The notes under the pieces: model-generated
Seen by the model: the letters and a program-made list of their open reading frames with translations, nothing else
Told to the model about the DNA's origin: nothing
The model's database searches: none
Part shown: piece by piece, positions 26,853 to 37,804 of the stretch
Layout of the letters: each line of letters starts with the position of its first letter
Position numbering within the stretch: the first letter of the stretch is position 1
Source: Citrobacter youngae
Lineage (GTDB): Bacteria; Pseudomonadota; Gammaproteobacteria; Enterobacterales; Enterobacteriaceae
Length of the DNA: 64,000 nucleotides
Assembly (NCBI RefSeq): GCF_003818115.1
Contig: NZ_RPOI01000020.1
Coordinates: 1 to 64,000, forward strand
Direction: 5' to 3'
Position numbers and translations under genes: made by a program

Positions 26853-27566
26853 ATGAAAACCCGATACCCACTAATACTCCTGCTTAATATTGCTGGTCTG
26901 GCGCTGTTTTTGTCCTGGTACCTTCCACATGGGCATGGGCTCTGGTTTTCTCTCGATTCGGGCATCTTCCACTTCTTCAATCATAAGCTGGTTGAGAGCC
27001 CGCTCTTCCTGTGGATTGTCGCGGTCACCAATAACCGGGCATTTGACGGCTGCTCATTATTGGCGATGGGCACATTAATGCTGAGTTTTTGGTTAAAAGA
27101 AACGCAGGAAGGTCGTCGTCGTATTGTGGCAATTGGGCTGGTGATGCTGCTAACAGCGGTGATATTAAACCAACTGGGCCAGGCGCTTATTCCGGTTAAG
27201 CGCGCCAGCCCCACCCTCACGTTCGATAATATTAATCGCGTCAGCGAGCTGCTGCATATTTCAACAAAAGATGCGTCCAGAGACAGTTTTCCTGGCGATC
27301 ACGGTATGATGCTGCTTATTTTTTCCGCATTTATGCTACGTTATTTCGGAAAAGTCGCAGGAATAATCGGCCTTATTATCACTGTGGTTTTTGCCTTTCC
27401 ACGCGTAATGATCGGCGCACATTGGCTTACAGATATCGTGGTAGGTTCTATGACCGTCGTATTGATTGGCTTGCCCTGGTGGTTAATGACGCCATTAAGC
27501 GACCGTCTGGTTACGCTGTTTATTCATTATCTTCCCGGCAAAAACAAACAATTTTTAAACAAATAA
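26853..27566 (+). CDS. lpxT: Lipid A 1-diphosphate synthase (undecaprenyl-PP:lipid A phosphotransferase)
   Basis: The 237-residue inner-membrane PAP2-family enzyme transfers phosphate from undecaprenyl pyrophosphate to the 1-position of lipid A on the periplasmic side, also recycling the carrier lipid. The PAP2 motifs PVKRASPT, SFPGDHG (about residues 148-154) and RVMIGAHWLTDIVVG (Arg/His/Asp triad) are intact. About six membrane segments are expected. The start follows yeiR by 34 nt. Confidence 0.95.
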   Translation: MKTRYPLILLLNIAGLALFLSWYLPHGHGLWFSLDSGIFHFFNHKLVESPLFLWIVAVTNNRAFDGCSLLAMGTLMLSFWLKETQEGRRRIVAIGLVMLLTAVILNQLGQALIPVKRASPTLTFDNINRVSELLHISTKDASRDSFPGDHGMMLLIFSAFMLRYFGKVAGIIGLIITVVFAFPRVMIGAHWLTDIVVGSMTVVLIGLPWWLMTPLSDRLVTLFIHYLPGKNKQFLNK

Positions 27567-27581
27567 CGCAAAGTAATTAAC

Positions 27582-27613
27582 ATCATCAGGAATGCTTCTG
27601 ATTTCCTGATGAT
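27582..27613 (+). terminator. Hairpin after lpxT
   Basis: ATCATCAGGAA (27582-27592) pairs perfectly with TTCCTGATGAT (27603-27613). It has no T-run after it. It may stop or stabilise the lpxT mRNA. Confidence 0.5.
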
Positions 27614-27979
27614 ATCTGCCAGGAAATTATCCTTCTGACTGTCATTCTCCTGTCATATTATTCCTGTTTAAAATGAATGAATTGCGTGTTTTTCACTCTA
27701 TTTGTTCTTAATTTAGCCAATGCAGTCTATTCACTTTCTGTATCACTTTTTCTTATAAGAAATCACATAAAATCACTCGCAATGACCGGAGCGATCGGGT
27801 AACCTCAGACTCGTTTTGCCTCGCGGGATAATTATTCACTATAAGAATAAATTTGTGCGTTCTGCCACAGATTTGACCTTAAAGAATTGTCTCATCATGC
27901 GTTGGTAATTAGTCTCGTCACGTTTGGCATTTTTTATAACGATATTTATCGTTAAGGACTTCAAGGGAAAACAAACAAA
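27614..27979 (+). promoter_or_regulatory. Long leader/promoter region of mepS
   Basis: About 365 nt without a credible gene lie before mepS. The region is AT-rich and contains the inverted repeat ACGATA-TT-TATCGT (about 27939-27952) just ahead of the mepS ribosome site AAGGGA (27963-27968). No promoter elements were assigned with confidence. Confidence 0.4.
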
Positions 27980-28549
27980 ATGGTCAAATCTCAACCGATT
28001 TTGAGATATATCTTGCGGGGCATACCCGCGATAGCAGTTGCGGTTCTGCTTTCTGCATGTAGCACAACGAACACCGCCAGGAATATGCATTCTGAGACGC
28101 ATGCTGTGGGCAATGGAGATAACTCTTCACTGCAAGCCTCTCAGGATGAATTTGAAAATATGGTACGTAATATCGATGTTAAATCACGTATTATGGACCA
28201 ATATGCTGACTGGAAAGGCGTGCGTTACCGCCTTGGCGGCAGCACCAAAAAAGGTATTGATTGTTCAAGCTTCGTACAGCGTACGTTTCGTGAGCAATTT
28301 GGTTTAGAGCTTCCGCGCTCAACCTACGAGCAACAGGAAACGGGCAAATCCGTTTCGCGCACTAATCTGCGCACAGGCGATCTGGTTCTGTTCCGTGCGG
28401 GTTCCACCGGCCGTCACGTCGGTATCTATATCGGCAATAACCAGTTTGTACATGCCTCGACCAGCAGTGGCGTTATCATTTCCAGCATGAACGAGCCTTA
28501 CTGGAAAAAACGTTACAACGAAGCTCGCCGGGTCCTGAGCCGCAGTTAA
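27980..28549 (+). CDS. mepS: Murein DD-endopeptidase MepS (Spr), lipoprotein
   Basis: This 189-residue outer-membrane lipoprotein cleaves D-Ala-mDAP cross-links to allow insertion of new peptidoglycan strands. The signal peptide ends in lipobox LLSAC with Cys27 lipidated. The NlpC/P60 domain occupies the C-terminal two thirds, with the catalytic Cys in [12 protein letters not shown] and the His in [18 protein letters not shown] strong terminator follows 45 nt after the stop, so it is a single-gene unit. Protein level in E. coli is set by NlpI/Prc proteolysis. Confidence 0.97.
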   Translation: MVKSQPILRYILRGIPAIAVAVLLSACSTTNTARNMHSETHAVGNGDNSSLQASQDEFENMVRNIDVKSRIMDQYADWKGVRYRLGGSTKKGIDCSSFVQRTFREQFGLELPRSTYEQQETGKSVSRTNLRTGDLVLFRAGSTGRHVGIYIGNNQFVHASTSSGVIISSMNEPYWKKRYNEARRVLSRS

Positions 28550-28593
28550 TTTCGTTTGGCAGCTATCCCTTGGCTATCCTGATGAGACTTATC

Positions 28594-28620
28594 AAAAGCA
28601 CTGCTTCGGCAGTGCTTTTT
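28594..28620 (+). terminator. Rho-independent terminator of mepS
   Basis: AAAAGCACTGC-TTCG-GCAGTGCTTTTT: an 11-bp stem capped by a UUCG tetraloop and followed by a T-run. This is textbook form. Confidence 0.95.
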
Positions 28621-28731
28621 GCGTTGCGCTATGTTTAAGAAAAATCTCACTATACGAATCAATCCAGGTTATAGTTTTACAGATCAAGCCGTTTAATAAT
28701 AAGCAGATACCCCAGGTAAACATAAGGAACT

Positions 28732-30291
28732 ATGTTCAGACGTCCTTCATCTTCCAGTCGAAATGTCCTTTTTACCTGTATTTTTACGGGGGTAGTCGTC
28801 GCGGTACTTGTCAGCACCCTGCAGTTTTTTGCCACCTGGCACAAACGAGATGTAAAGTACGAAACGCTTCTTTCCGATATCGACTATTACATCAGCAGTT
28901 ACCTCTCAGACCTCAAAAGCACAACAGATGCCCTGCAGCCGCTGGTCTCATACAATTGCCAACAAGTTGCCGCCAGGCTAACCGCCAGCGCAGCGTTTAA
29001 CCTCAATGTACGCGCTTTTTTATTGGTAAAAGATGGTATTGCTTTCTGCTCATCCGCAACTGGCGCGATGGACTCGCCTATTCTGTCGCTGGTTCCGAAG
29101 CTGGATCTCAAGCAAGATGTCGATGTGGAATTACTGTCCGGTACCCCGATGATGCCGGACAATCCGGCGATCATGATTTGGCAGCGGAATCCTTCATTTA
29201 AGAATAGCGGCGTGTTTTCCTCACTGAATATCAATCTGGCGCCTTACCTTCTCTATACCGCCCGAGAAGATGATTTTGACGGTATTGCAATTATTGTTGG
29301 TGATACCGCTATCACGACATTTTCATCCCAACTGATGGACGTTTCCGCGCTTCCGGATACCACCTGGCGCCAGACGACGCTGAAAGGGATCCCGATGAAG
29401 ATCCGGTTATACGCGCAAGAGTGGACGTACACTGACGTCTGGTATGCCGTCATGTTGGGATGTATGGCCGGGATCATGACCGGGTTGCTTTTGTGGTACT
29501 ACAACTACGCCGTTCGTTTACGCCCGGGAAAGGATATTCTCAACGCTATCAAGCACGATCAGTTTTATGTGGTCTACCAACCAGTCGTTGAAATGCAGAC
29601 GCTGGAAGTAAAAGGGGTAGAAGTATTGTTACGCTGGCGCCACCCGACAACAGGTGAGATCCCGCCAGATGCGTTTATTCACTACGCTGAATCACAGCAA
29701 ATGATCGTGCCGCTGACGCAGCATCTGTTCAAACTGGTGGCCCGTGATGCCCCCGCATTAAAAAAAGTGTTACCGCAAGGCGCAAAGCTCGGGCTCAACA
29801 TCGCCCCAACGCACCTGCATGGTGAAAGCTTTAAAGACGATATTCAACACCTGAACGCTTCCCTGCCGCCACACCATTTCCAGGTTGTACTCGAAATCAC
29901 CGAACGCGATATGCTCAATCAGCATGAAGCCTCAAAGTTATTTGAATGGCTACACGCTGCCGGATTCGAAATTGCCATTGATGATTTCGGTACCGGCCAT
30001 AGCGCACTCATTTATCTGGAACGCTTTACCGTTGACTATCTGAAAATCGACCGAGGATTTATCAACGCCATTGGGACAGAAACGCTAACGTCTCCGGTAC
30101 TGGATGCGGTGTTGACACTGTCTAAGCGTCTTAATATGCTGACGGTTGCTGAAGGGGTAGAAACGCCTGAGCAAGCCCGATGGCTGCGCGATCGCGGGGT
30201 TCATTTCTTCCAGGGATACTGGATCAGCCGCCCATTAATGCTTGATGATTTTGTACGTTGGATGACGCAATCCGATAAGCCAACGTGGTGA
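28732..30291 (+). CDS. pdeN: Cyclic di-GMP phosphodiesterase PdeN (Rtn), CSS-EAL type
   Basis: The 519-residue inner-membrane enzyme hydrolyses c-di-GMP. A TM segment near residues 13-34 is followed by a periplasmic CSS domain with its redox cysteine pair (YNCQQ at about 83 and AFCSSATG at about 106). A second TM (about 241-263) and a cytoplasmic EAL domain come next. The EAL signature reads EVL here (KGVEVLLRWRHP); AIDDFGTGHSALIYLERF and AEGVETPEQA retain the metal and catalytic residues. In the CSS-EAL family, disulfide formation by DsbA/DsbB controls activity. Confidence 0.94.
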   Translation: MFRRPSSSSRNVLFTCIFTGVVVAVLVSTLQFFATWHKRDVKYETLLSDIDYYISSYLSDLKSTTDALQPLVSYNCQQVAARLTASAAFNLNVRAFLLVKDGIAFCSSATGAMDSPILSLVPKLDLKQDVDVELLSGTPMMPDNPAIMIWQRNPSFKNSGVFSSLNINLAPYLLYTAREDDFDGIAIIVGDTAITTFSSQLMDVSALPDTTWRQTTLKGIPMKIRLYAQEWTYTDVWYAVMLGCMAGIMTGLLLWYYNYAVRLRPGKDILNAIKHDQFYVVYQPVVEMQTLEVKGVEVLLRWRHPTTGEIPPDAFIHYAESQQMIVPLTQHLFKLVARDAPALKKVLPQGAKLGLNIAPTHLHGESFKDDIQHLNASLPPHHFQVVLEITERDMLNQHEASKLFEWLHAAGFEIAIDDFGTGHSALIYLERFTVDYLKIDRGFINAIGTETLTSPVLDAVLTLSKRLNMLTVAEGVETPEQARWLRDRGVHFFQGYWISRPLMLDDFVRWMTQSDKPTW

Positions 30292-30391
30292 TCGCACCAG
30301 GCGATTCATATATTTTCACTCGCCACCCCAACCGCTATTTCTCAGGCAAGAAGCCTGTCGGGTTGTGGCAGGACAAGGAAACCTCTGTGAT

Positions 30392-32206
30392 ATGATTCCT
30401 CGCGTACTGCTTCTGTTTATCGCCCTTATCGGGTTTAACGTTCATGCCCAATCCATCAAAGAAAGCTACGCCTTTGCCGTGTTGGGCGAACCCAAGTACG
30501 CGTTTAATTTTAATCACTTTGATTATGTTAACCCCGCGGCCCCTAAAGGCGGGCAGCTCACCCTCTCCGCCCTGGGTACCTTCGACAACTTCAACCGCTA
30601 TTCGATGCGCGGCAACCCTGGCGCACGCACTGAAACGCTCTACGATACGCTGTTTACCACCTCGGATGACGAACCCGGCAGCTACTACCCGCTCATCGCT
30701 GACAGAGCGCGTTATGCCGATGATTATTCGTGGGTAGAAATCGCGATTAATCCGCGGGCCCGTTTTCATGATGGTTCACCCATTACCGCACGCGATGTTG
30801 AATTCACCTTCCATAAATTTATGACCGAAGGCGTACCGCAGTTTCGTTTGGTCTACAAAGGAACGACGGTAAAGGCAATTGCCCCGTTAACAGTGCGAAT
30901 TGAACTCGCCAAACCGGGTAAAGAGGACATGCTCAGCCTGTTTTCATTACCGGTGATGCCAGAGAAGTACTGGAAAGATCATAAGCTCAGCGATCCCTTA
31001 TCATCACCTCCGCTCGCCAGCGGCCCTTATCGCATCAGTCAATGGAAAATGGGCCAGTACATTGTTTATTCGCGCGTCAAAGATTATTGGGCTGCTGACT
31101 TGCCCGTCAATCGCGGACGCTGGAACTTTGATACCCTCCGCTACGATTACTACTTAGATGATAACGTCGCTTTTGAAGCATTTAAGGCTGGAGCGTTCGA
31201 CCTGCGACTGGAAAACGATGCAAAAAATTGGGCAACCCGTTATACCGGCAAGAATTTCGCCAATCATTACATTGTCAAAGACGAACAAAAGAATGAGTCC
31301 GCGCAGGACACACGATGGTTAGCCTTTAATATTCAACGTCCAATGTTTAGTGACCGACGTGTACGGGAAGCGATTACGCTGGCCTTTGATTTCGAATGGA
31401 TGAATAAGGCCCTGTTTTATAATGCCTGGAGTCGGACAAACAGCTATTTCCAGAACACCGAGTATGCAGCCAGGGGTTATCCCGATGCGGATGAACTGGT
31501 GATCCTCGCGCCATTGAAAAAAGAGCTGCCACCGGAAGTCTTCAGTCAAATCTATCAACCACCGATGTCGAAAGGCGATGGCTACGATCGTGAAAACCTG
31601 TTGAAAGCCGATACGTTACTCCAACAGGCGGGATGGATACTGAAAGGGCAACAACGGATAAATAGCACCAGCGGTAAACCGCTGACCTTCGAGTTATTAC
31701 TCCCGGCAGGTAGCAACAGCCAGTGGGTGCTGCCGTTCCAGCACAACCTGCAACGCTTAGGCATTACGATGAATATCCGCCAGGTCGATAACTCGCAAAT
31801 CACTAACCGTTTGCGCAGTCGCGACTATGACATGATGCCAAGGTTGTATCGCGCAATGCCGTGGCCAAGCTCAGACCTGCAAATTCTCTGGGCCTCTGAA
31901 TATATAGACTCCAGCTATAACGCGCCCGGAGTGCAAAGCCCGGTCATTGATAAACTGATTAGCCAGATCATTGCCGCACAAGGGAATAAAGCCAAACTGA
32001 TCCCGTTGGGGCGGGCACTGGACCGGGTATTAACCTGGAACTACTACATGTTGCCGATGTGGTACATGGCTGAAGATCGTATCGCCTGGTGGGATAAGTT
32101 TTCGCATCCGGCGATCCGCCCGATTTATACCATTGGCATCGACAACTGGTGGTATGACGTCAACAAAGCGGCGAAGCTTCCCGCAGCCAGACGACAGGGA
32201 GAGTAA
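30392..32206 (+). CDS. yejA: Oligopeptide-binding periplasmic protein YejA
   Basis: The 604-residue solute-binding protein (family 5, OppA/DppA-like) serves the YejABEF ABC importer, which takes up oligopeptides and, in E. coli, microcin C. The start is ATG 30392 (MIPRVLLLFIALIGF then a signal peptide ending VHAQS); the frame extends to an ATG at 30365 that would place charged residues before the signal. It contains the SBP_bac_5 core with PLIADRARYADDYSWVEVAI-like and ARFHDGSPITARDVEFTF stretches. yejB starts immediately after the stop (TAA then ATG). Confidence 0.96.
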   Translation: MIPRVLLLFIALIGFNVHAQSIKESYAFAVLGEPKYAFNFNHFDYVNPAAPKGGQLTLSALGTFDNFNRYSMRGNPGARTETLYDTLFTTSDDEPGSYYPLIADRARYADDYSWVEIAINPRARFHDGSPITARDVEFTFHKFMTEGVPQFRLVYKGTTVKAIAPLTVRIELAKPGKEDMLSLFSLPVMPEKYWKDHKLSDPLSSPPLASGPYRISQWKMGQYIVYSRVKDYWAADLPVNRGRWNFDTLRYDYYLDDNVAFEAFKAGAFDLRLENDAKNWATRYTGKNFANHYIVKDEQKNESAQDTRWLAFNIQRPMFSDRRVREAITLAFDFEWMNKALFYNAWSRTNSYFQNTEYAARGYPDADELVILAPLKKELPPEVFSQIYQPPMSKGDGYDRENLLKADTLLQQAGWILKGQQRINSTSGKPLTFELLLPAGSNSQWVLPFQHNLQRLGITMNIRQVDNSQITNRLRSRDYDMMPRLYRAMPWPSSDLQILWASEYIDSSYNAPGVQSPVIDKLISQIIAAQGNKAKLIPLGRALDRVLTWNYYMLPMWYMAEDRIAWWDKFSHPAIRPIYTIGIDNWWYDVNKAAKLPAARRQGE

Positions 32207-33301
32207 ATGGGCGCTTATCTGATTCGACGTCTGCTGCTGGTGGTCCCAACGCTTTGGGCCATCATTACTATCAACTTTTTTATCGTACAGATAGCACCTG
32301 GCGGTCCTGTTGAGCAGGCCGTCGCCGCCATTGAGTTCGGACAAAGCGGTGCGTTGCCCGGTGCGGGCAGCGAAGGTGTTCGCGCCAGCCACGCGCAAAC
32401 CGGCGTAGGGAATATCAGCGACAGTAACTACCGTGGCGGTCGGGGTCTGGATCCGGAAGTCATCGCGGAAATTACCCGTCGTTACGGATTCGATAAACCC
32501 ATTCATGAACGCTATTTCAAGATGCTCTGGGACTATATCCGTTTTGATTTTGGCGATAGTCTGTTTCGCAGTGCCTCTGTTCTTACGCTAATCAAAGACA
32601 GCCTCCCGGTGTCCGTTACCCTGGGGCTGTGGAGTACGCTCATCATCTATCTGGTGTCGATACCGCTTGGGATCCGCAAAGCGGTTCACAACGGCAGTCG
32701 TTTTGACGTCTGGAGCAGCGCATTTATTATTATTGGCTATGCCATTCCGGCCTTTCTGTTTGCCATTTTGCTGATCGTTTTTTTTGCCGGGGGCAGCTAT
32801 TACGACCTGTTCCCGCTACGTGGGCTCGTGTCCGCTAACTTTGATGCCCTGCCCTGGTATCAAAAAATTACCGATTATCTGTGGCACATTACCCTGCCAG
32901 TGCTGGCAACCGTCGTAGGTGGGTTCGCCGCGCTGACCATGCTGACCAAAAACTCATTTCTGGATGAGGTTCGTAAGCAGTATGTCGTTACTGCGCGCGC
33001 CAAAGGCGTTAGTGAGAAAAATATTCTATGGAAGCATGTGTTCCGCAATGCCATGTTGCTGGTAATCGCAGGATTTCCCGCCACATTTATCAGTATGTTT
33101 TTCACCGGCTCACTGCTGATTGAAGTGATGTTTTCGCTTAATGGTCTGGGATTACTGGGGTATGAATCTACCGTATCGCGCGACTACCCGGTGATGTTCG
33201 GCACACTCTACATCTTCACCCTGATTGGCCTGTTGCTCAATATCCTCAGTGATATCAGCTATACGTTGGTCGATCCTCGTATTGATTTTGAGGGACGCTA
33301 A
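32207..33301 (+). CDS. yejB: Peptide ABC transporter permease YejB
   Basis: This 364-residue inner-membrane permease belongs to the DppB/OppB class with about six TM segments. An N-terminal periplasmic extension (about residues 35-95) is typical of YejB. The cytoplasmic EAA loop reads [21 protein letters not shown] and contacts the YejF ATPase. The start abuts the yejA stop, and the stop overlaps yejE (TAATG), consistent with one mRNA for yejABEF. Confidence 0.96.
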   Translation: MGAYLIRRLLLVVPTLWAIITINFFIVQIAPGGPVEQAVAAIEFGQSGALPGAGSEGVRASHAQTGVGNISDSNYRGGRGLDPEVIAEITRRYGFDKPIHERYFKMLWDYIRFDFGDSLFRSASVLTLIKDSLPVSVTLGLWSTLIIYLVSIPLGIRKAVHNGSRFDVWSSAFIIIGYAIPAFLFAILLIVFFAGGSYYDLFPLRGLVSANFDALPWYQKITDYLWHITLPVLATVVGGFAALTMLTKNSFLDEVRKQYVVTARAKGVSEKNILWKHVFRNAMLLVIAGFPATFISMFFTGSLLIEVMFSLNGLGLLGYESTVSRDYPVMFGTLYIFTLIGLLLNILSDISYTLVDPRIDFEGR

Positions 33302-34326
33302 TGTCGCGATTAAGCCCCGTCAATCAGGCCCGCTGGGCGCGTTTTCGTCATAACCGCCGCGGCTACTGGTCATTATGGATTTTTTTGGTGTTGTTTGGCC
33401 TGAGCATGTGTTCCGAGCTGATCGCTAATGATAAGCCGCTGTTGGTACGCTATGACGGCAGCTGGTATTTCCCTCTGGTTAAAAACTACAGTGAGAGCGA
33501 TTTCGGCGGCCCGTTAGCAACAAAGGCTGATTATCAGGATCCGTGGCTGCAACACCGTCTGGAGAGACAGGGTTGGATACTATGGGCCCCCATCCGGTTC
33601 GGTGCTACCAGCATCAACTTTGCCACCGATAAGCCCTTCCCCTCTCCACCCTCTGCGCAAAACTGGCTGGGTACTGACGCAAATGGTGGTGACGTGCTGG
33701 CGCGTATCCTTTACGGCACCCGCATCTCAATTCTGTTTGGCTTGATGCTGACCCTGTGTTCCAGCGTCATGGGGGTGATGGCTGGCGCGCTACAGGGCTA
33801 TTATGGCGGTAAGGTAGACCTGTGGGGACAACGGTTCATCGAAGTGTGGTCCGGTATGCCAACGCTGTTTCTGATTATTTTGCTATCCAGCGTCGTTCAG
33901 CCTAACTTCTGGTGGCTATTAGCGATCACCGTGCTGTTTGGCTGGATGAGCCTGGTGGGCGTGGTACGCGCGGAATTTCTGCGCACCCGAAACTTTGATT
34001 ATATTCGTGCCGCTCAGGCGCTCGGGGTTAGCGATAGCAGTATTATTTTGCGTCATATGCTACCCAATGCGATGGTTGCCGCCCTGACCTTTTTACCGTT
34101 TATTTTATGTGCCTCAATCACCACACTCACCTCGCTGGATTTTCTCGGGTTCGGATTACCGCTTGGCTCGCCATCACTGGGAGAATTGCTGTTGCAGGGT
34201 AAAAACAACCTGCAGGCGCCGTGGCTTGGCATCACCGCGTTCATCTCCGTTGCCCTCTTATTATCGCTACTGATTTTTATTGGTGAAGCGGTACGCGACG
34301 CATTTGATCCCAATAAGGCGATTTAA
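33301..34326 (+). CDS. yejE: Peptide ABC transporter permease YejE
   Basis: The 341-residue permease of the DppC/OppC class forms the channel with YejB. An N-terminal TM (about 22-42) precedes a large periplasmic segment and then the transmembrane core. The NWLGTDANGGDVLARILYGTR motif and the EAA loop AAQALGVSDSSIILRHMLPNA are canonical for OppC-type permeases. It overlaps yejB by one base, and yejF begins 2 nt after its stop. Confidence 0.96.
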   Translation: MSRLSPVNQARWARFRHNRRGYWSLWIFLVLFGLSMCSELIANDKPLLVRYDGSWYFPLVKNYSESDFGGPLATKADYQDPWLQHRLERQGWILWAPIRFGATSINFATDKPFPSPPSAQNWLGTDANGGDVLARILYGTRISILFGLMLTLCSSVMGVMAGALQGYYGGKVDLWGQRFIEVWSGMPTLFLIILLSSVVQPNFWWLLAITVLFGWMSLVGVVRAEFLRTRNFDYIRAAQALGVSDSSIILRHMLPNAMVAALTFLPFILCASITTLTSLDFLGFGLPLGSPSLGELLLQGKNNLQAPWLGITAFISVALLLSLLIFIGEAVRDAFDPNKAI

Positions 34327-34327
34327 G

Positions 34328-35917
34328 ATGACACAACCTCTGTTAGCTATTGACAATTTATCGGTAGGTTTTCGCCAACAGAACACCGTGCGCACCGTGG
34401 TCAACAGTCTGTCACTGCGCGTTGATGCCGGACAAACGCTGGCGCTGGTGGGCGAGTCCGGCTCAGGTAAAAGCGTCACCGCGCTTTCGGTGTTGCGTCT
34501 GTTGCCCACGCCGCCTGCGGTGTACCTCTCCGGTGATATCCGCTTTCACGGCGCATCACTACTTCACGCTAACGAGCAGACGCTTCGCGGTGTGCGGGGA
34601 AATAAAATCGCCATGATTTTCCAGGAACCAATGGTGTCGCTAAATCCACTCCACAACCTGGAAAAGCAGCTTTATGAAGTGCTGTCGCTGCATCGGGGAA
34701 TGCGTCGGGAAGCCGCACGGGCAGAAATTCTGACCTGTCTGGATCGTGTAGGCATTCGCCATGCAGCGAAACGCCTTACAGATTATCCGCACCAGCTTTC
34801 CGGCGGTGAGCGCCAGCGCGTAATGATTGCTATGGCGCTGTTAACCCGCCCGGAGCTGCTAATTGCTGATGAACCAACCACCGCGCTGGATGTCTCTGTG
34901 CAGGCGCAAATTTTGCAACTGCTGCGGGAGTTGCAGCGTGAGCTGAACATGGGATTGCTGTTCATCACTCATAATCTCAGCATCGTGAGAAAGCTAGCCG
35001 ATTCCATTGCCGTCATGCAGAACGGTCAATGCGTTGAACAAAACCGTGCCGAGCCACTGCTTGCCGCGCCAACCCATTCCTACACACAGAAACTGTTAAA
35101 TAGCGAACCCTCCGGCGATCCAGTACCTTTAGCCGCCGGACAACCGCCATTGCTGGAAGTGAATGGGCTCAGGGTCGCCTTTCCCGTACGCAAGGGTATC
35201 CTCAAGCGCGTGGTGGATCATAACGTCGTGGTTAACAACGTCAGTTTTACCCTCAGACCCGGTGAAACACTGGGACTGGTGGGTGAATCAGGCTCCGGGA
35301 AAAGTACCACTGGTCTGGCGCTACTGCGATTAATCACATCGCAAGGCAGTATTGTGTTCGATGGTCTGGCGCTGCATACCTTAAATCGCCGCCAACTGTT
35401 GCCAGTACGTCACCGCATTCAGGTGGTCTTTCAGGACCCCAACTCTTCACTGAATCCGCGTTTGAGCGTATTACAAATTATTGAAGAGGGATTGCGCGTT
35501 CACCAGCCAACGCTTTCCGCTGAACAGCGTGAAGCGCAGGTAAAAGCAGTGATGGCTGAAGTCGGACTCGATAGCGAAACCCGCCATCGTTATCCTGCAG
35601 AGTTTTCTGGCGGTCAACGCCAGCGCATAGCCATTGCCAGGGCATTGATTCTCAAACCCTCGCTGATCATTCTGGATGAGCCAACATCCTCGCTCGACAG
35701 AACCGTACAGGCGCAAATCCTCACGCTGTTAAAGTCCTTACAGGAAAAGCATCGTCTGGCTTATATTTTTATCAGCCATGATTTGCATGTTGTACGTGCG
35801 TTATGCCATCAGGTAATTGTGTTGCGGCAGGGAGAAGTCGTGGAACAGGGGCAATGCGAGCACGTATTTAACGCGCCACAACAGGCCTATACGCGTCAGC
35901 TGCTCGCGCTAAGCTGA
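34328..35917 (+). CDS. yejF: Peptide ABC transporter ATP-binding protein YejF (double ATPase)
   Basis: The 529-residue protein carries two fused ABC ATPase domains, equivalent to DppD plus DppF. Each has a Walker A (GESGSGKS twice, at about residues 40 and 320), an ABC signature (LSGGERQRV and FSGGQRQRI) and a Walker B (LLIADEPT and LIILDEPT). ATG 34328 is 2 nt past the yejE stop and gives the E. coli length. The upstream in-frame ATG at 34280 lies within yejE and is not used. It is the last gene of yejABEF. Confidence 0.96.
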   Translation: MTQPLLAIDNLSVGFRQQNTVRTVVNSLSLRVDAGQTLALVGESGSGKSVTALSVLRLLPTPPAVYLSGDIRFHGASLLHANEQTLRGVRGNKIAMIFQEPMVSLNPLHNLEKQLYEVLSLHRGMRREAARAEILTCLDRVGIRHAAKRLTDYPHQLSGGERQRVMIAMALLTRPELLIADEPTTALDVSVQAQILQLLRELQRELNMGLLFITHNLSIVRKLADSIAVMQNGQCVEQNRAEPLLAAPTHSYTQKLLNSEPSGDPVPLAAGQPPLLEVNGLRVAFPVRKGILKRVVDHNVVVNNVSFTLRPGETLGLVGESGSGKSTTGLALLRLITSQGSIVFDGLALHTLNRRQLLPVRHRIQVVFQDPNSSLNPRLSVLQIIEEGLRVHQPTLSAEQREAQVKAVMAEVGLDSETRHRYPAEFSGGQRQRIAIARALILKPSLIILDEPTSSLDRTVQAQILTLLKSLQEKHRLAYIFISHDLHVVRALCHQVIVLRQGEVVEQGQCEHVFNAPQQAYTRQLLALS

Positions 35918-35920
35918 CGC

Positions 35921-36262
35921 TCAAAACGGATTGTTGTTTGAAAACGGTTCTGCGATGGCCACGCCGAAATTTTTCAGTCTGCAGGTCGCGGCAAACTCAT
36001 CCTGGCGATTCACAAACAGGCACGGTTCCCCTTCACATTCCAGCACGGAACAAGGTACCTCAATGTCGCTGAGAGCCTGGCTAAGTTTATGCATGACTGA
36101 CCATGCGCTGTCACCATCAGGACTAAGCAATTTGAGGGCCACCAGGCTGTTCTCATTGCTCTGACCGTTGTGCGGAATCGGTTCAACCTTTGAACCTGCG
36201 AAACCCACCGACCAACGATAGCACTGCGGCAGACGATGAACGATTGAGAGTTGTAATGTCAT
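35921..36262 (-). CDS. yejG: Conserved protein YejG
   Basis: The 113-residue protein is of unknown function, conserved in enterobacteria. ATG 36262 ([13 protein letters not shown]) matches the E. coli YejG N-terminus; an earlier ATG at 36286 would add eight residues. The C-terminal half ([37 protein letters not shown]) is the conserved part. It is convergent with yejF, 3 nt apart. About 340 bp of non-coding DNA lies upstream. Confidence 0.92.
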   Translation of the reverse strand: MTLQLSIVHRLPQCYRWSVGFAGSKVEPIPHNGQSNENSLVALKLLSPDGDSAWSVMHKLSQALSDIEVPCSVLECEGEPCLFVNRQDEFAATCRLKNFGVAIAEPFSNNNPF

Positions 36263-36598
36263 CACTTTCTTTCCCTGGAAGTACAATCACTTCACAATTA
36301 TTTTACATCAATATTAACACATCATTGACAATACGTCTTTAGACAGTTGGTAAACGTTTACACCCAGTCTTTATGCCGCTTTCCGAACCCACTATTTAAA
36401 TTTATTCAACGGTTCAGGCATGTTTCCGCGCTATATGTACTCGTTTCTGCGATCTAACTCAACCTTTTTAACTACAATGATGTGACTTTTTACATAAATT
36501 GATTTTACATAAAATAAACATAAGCGGGGAAAATGATAGATTTGCGGTTGATGTACATCAACTCTGGAGGCCTTATGACCCCCAGGTTGTGTAATAGA
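36263..36598. promoter_or_regulatory. yejG upstream region with Fnr-type box
   Basis: No convincing gene lies here. The region contains a perfect Fnr palindrome TTGAT-GTAC-ATCAA at 36548-36561 and a tandem direct repeat TTTTACATAAA at 36488-36498 and 36503-36513. Read toward yejG, a class II Fnr promoter would start near 36510-36513, and TATGTT (36522-36517) is a possible -10. This would give yejG an unusually long leader of about 250 nt. Confidence 0.45.
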
Positions 36599-37789
36599 TC
36601 ACCGTTTTTTGGCGCGACTGGCGTAGAGATAGAAGAGAATTGAGCTGGTGGCGCAAAACGCTATCGACCATATCATTGGCCAGGCCGAGTTAAAGGTTGC
36701 CAGAGATAACAGCGCGCCAACAATCGCGCCGATGCCAAAACGAAACGTCCCCGCCAACGATGAGGCCGTCCCGGCCATGTGTGGAAACTCATCCAGAATG
36801 ACCGCCATCGCATTTGATGACACCATCGACACACAACCTACAAACGCCGCAACACCGACAACCAGTGCCCAGAATCCAACGCCGAACAGCGCGCTGAATA
36901 CCATCCAGCCCGCCATCACAAACTGGATCCACAGCCCGGTACGGAACATATTTAGTGCACCAACCCGCCGAACAAAGCGGCTGTTGATGATGGTCATCAC
37001 GAACAGGAACACAATATTCAGCGCGAAGTAATAGCCGAAATTCTGCGGTGAAACGTGGTTGATCTCAATGTAGACAAAAGGTCCGGCGCTCAGGAAAGAA
37101 AACATCCCGGCAAAGCTAAACCCACTGGCCAGCATGTAACTCAGGACGCGCTTGTGGCGAAACAGCGAGGCAAAGTTGCCCAGAGTCGTGCGCAAGCGAA
37201 ACGGCTGGCGACGCTCTACGGGCAAGGTCTCTTTGATCAGCGTAAAGATCATCACCGAGGCCAGAATCGCCGCCACAGCGAGGATCCAGAAGATATAGTG
37301 CCAACTCAGCCATACCAGCACCCAACCGCCCACAATAGGTGCCATCAGTGGCGCAATCGTCGTCACCAGCATGACAAATGACATCATGCGCGAGAATTCT
37401 TCTTTCGGATAGATGTCGCGCATCAGGGCATTGATGACCACGCTTGCCGCCGCAGCTGCCAGACCATGGAAGAAACGCATAGTGATCAACTGATCGATAG
37501 TTTGCGCCAACGCACAGGCGACCGCTGCTGCCGCAAAAACCAGAGTCCCGCCCAGTATCACCGGTTTACGCCCGATGCTGTCGGCCATCGGACCATAGAT
37601 CAACTGCCCAACCGCGAACCCCAGAATATAGGTACTGAGGGTCATTTGCGCGCTGCCTGCCGGCACGCCAAATTGAGCAGAGATCACCGGCAGTGCCGGA
37701 AGATACATATCGATCGACAACGGCATCAACATGGCCAATAAGCCAAGGATAAAAACAATGGCAATTGAAGAGTTCTGCCGGGTGGTCAC
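36599..37789 (-). CDS. bcr: Bcr/CflA family multidrug efflux MFS transporter
   Basis: The 396-residue, 12-TM major facilitator antiporter of the DHA1 Bcr/CflA type is linked in E. coli to bicyclomycin, sulfonamide and cysteine export. The MFS loop motif reads [16 protein letters not shown] (about residues 66-81), and the antiporter motif C lies around APIVGGWVL. It starts 15 nt downstream of rsuA on the same strand, so the two are likely co-transcribed. Confidence 0.95.
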   Translation of the reverse strand: MTTRQNSSIAIVFILGLLAMLMPLSIDMYLPALPVISAQFGVPAGSAQMTLSTYILGFAVGQLIYGPMADSIGRKPVILGGTLVFAAAAVACALAQTIDQLITMRFFHGLAAAAASVVINALMRDIYPKEEFSRMMSFVMLVTTIAPLMAPIVGGWVLVWLSWHYIFWILAVAAILASVMIFTLIKETLPVERRQPFRLRTTLGNFASLFRHKRVLSYMLASGFSFAGMFSFLSAGPFVYIEINHVSPQNFGYYFALNIVFLFVMTIINSRFVRRVGALNMFRTGLWIQFVMAGWMVFSALFGVGFWALVVGVAAFVGCVSMVSSNAMAVILDEFPHMAGTASSLAGTFRFGIGAIVGALLSLATFNSAWPMIWSIAFCATSSILFYLYASRAKKR

Positions 37790-37804
37790 ATTTAGCTCCT
37801 GAAA

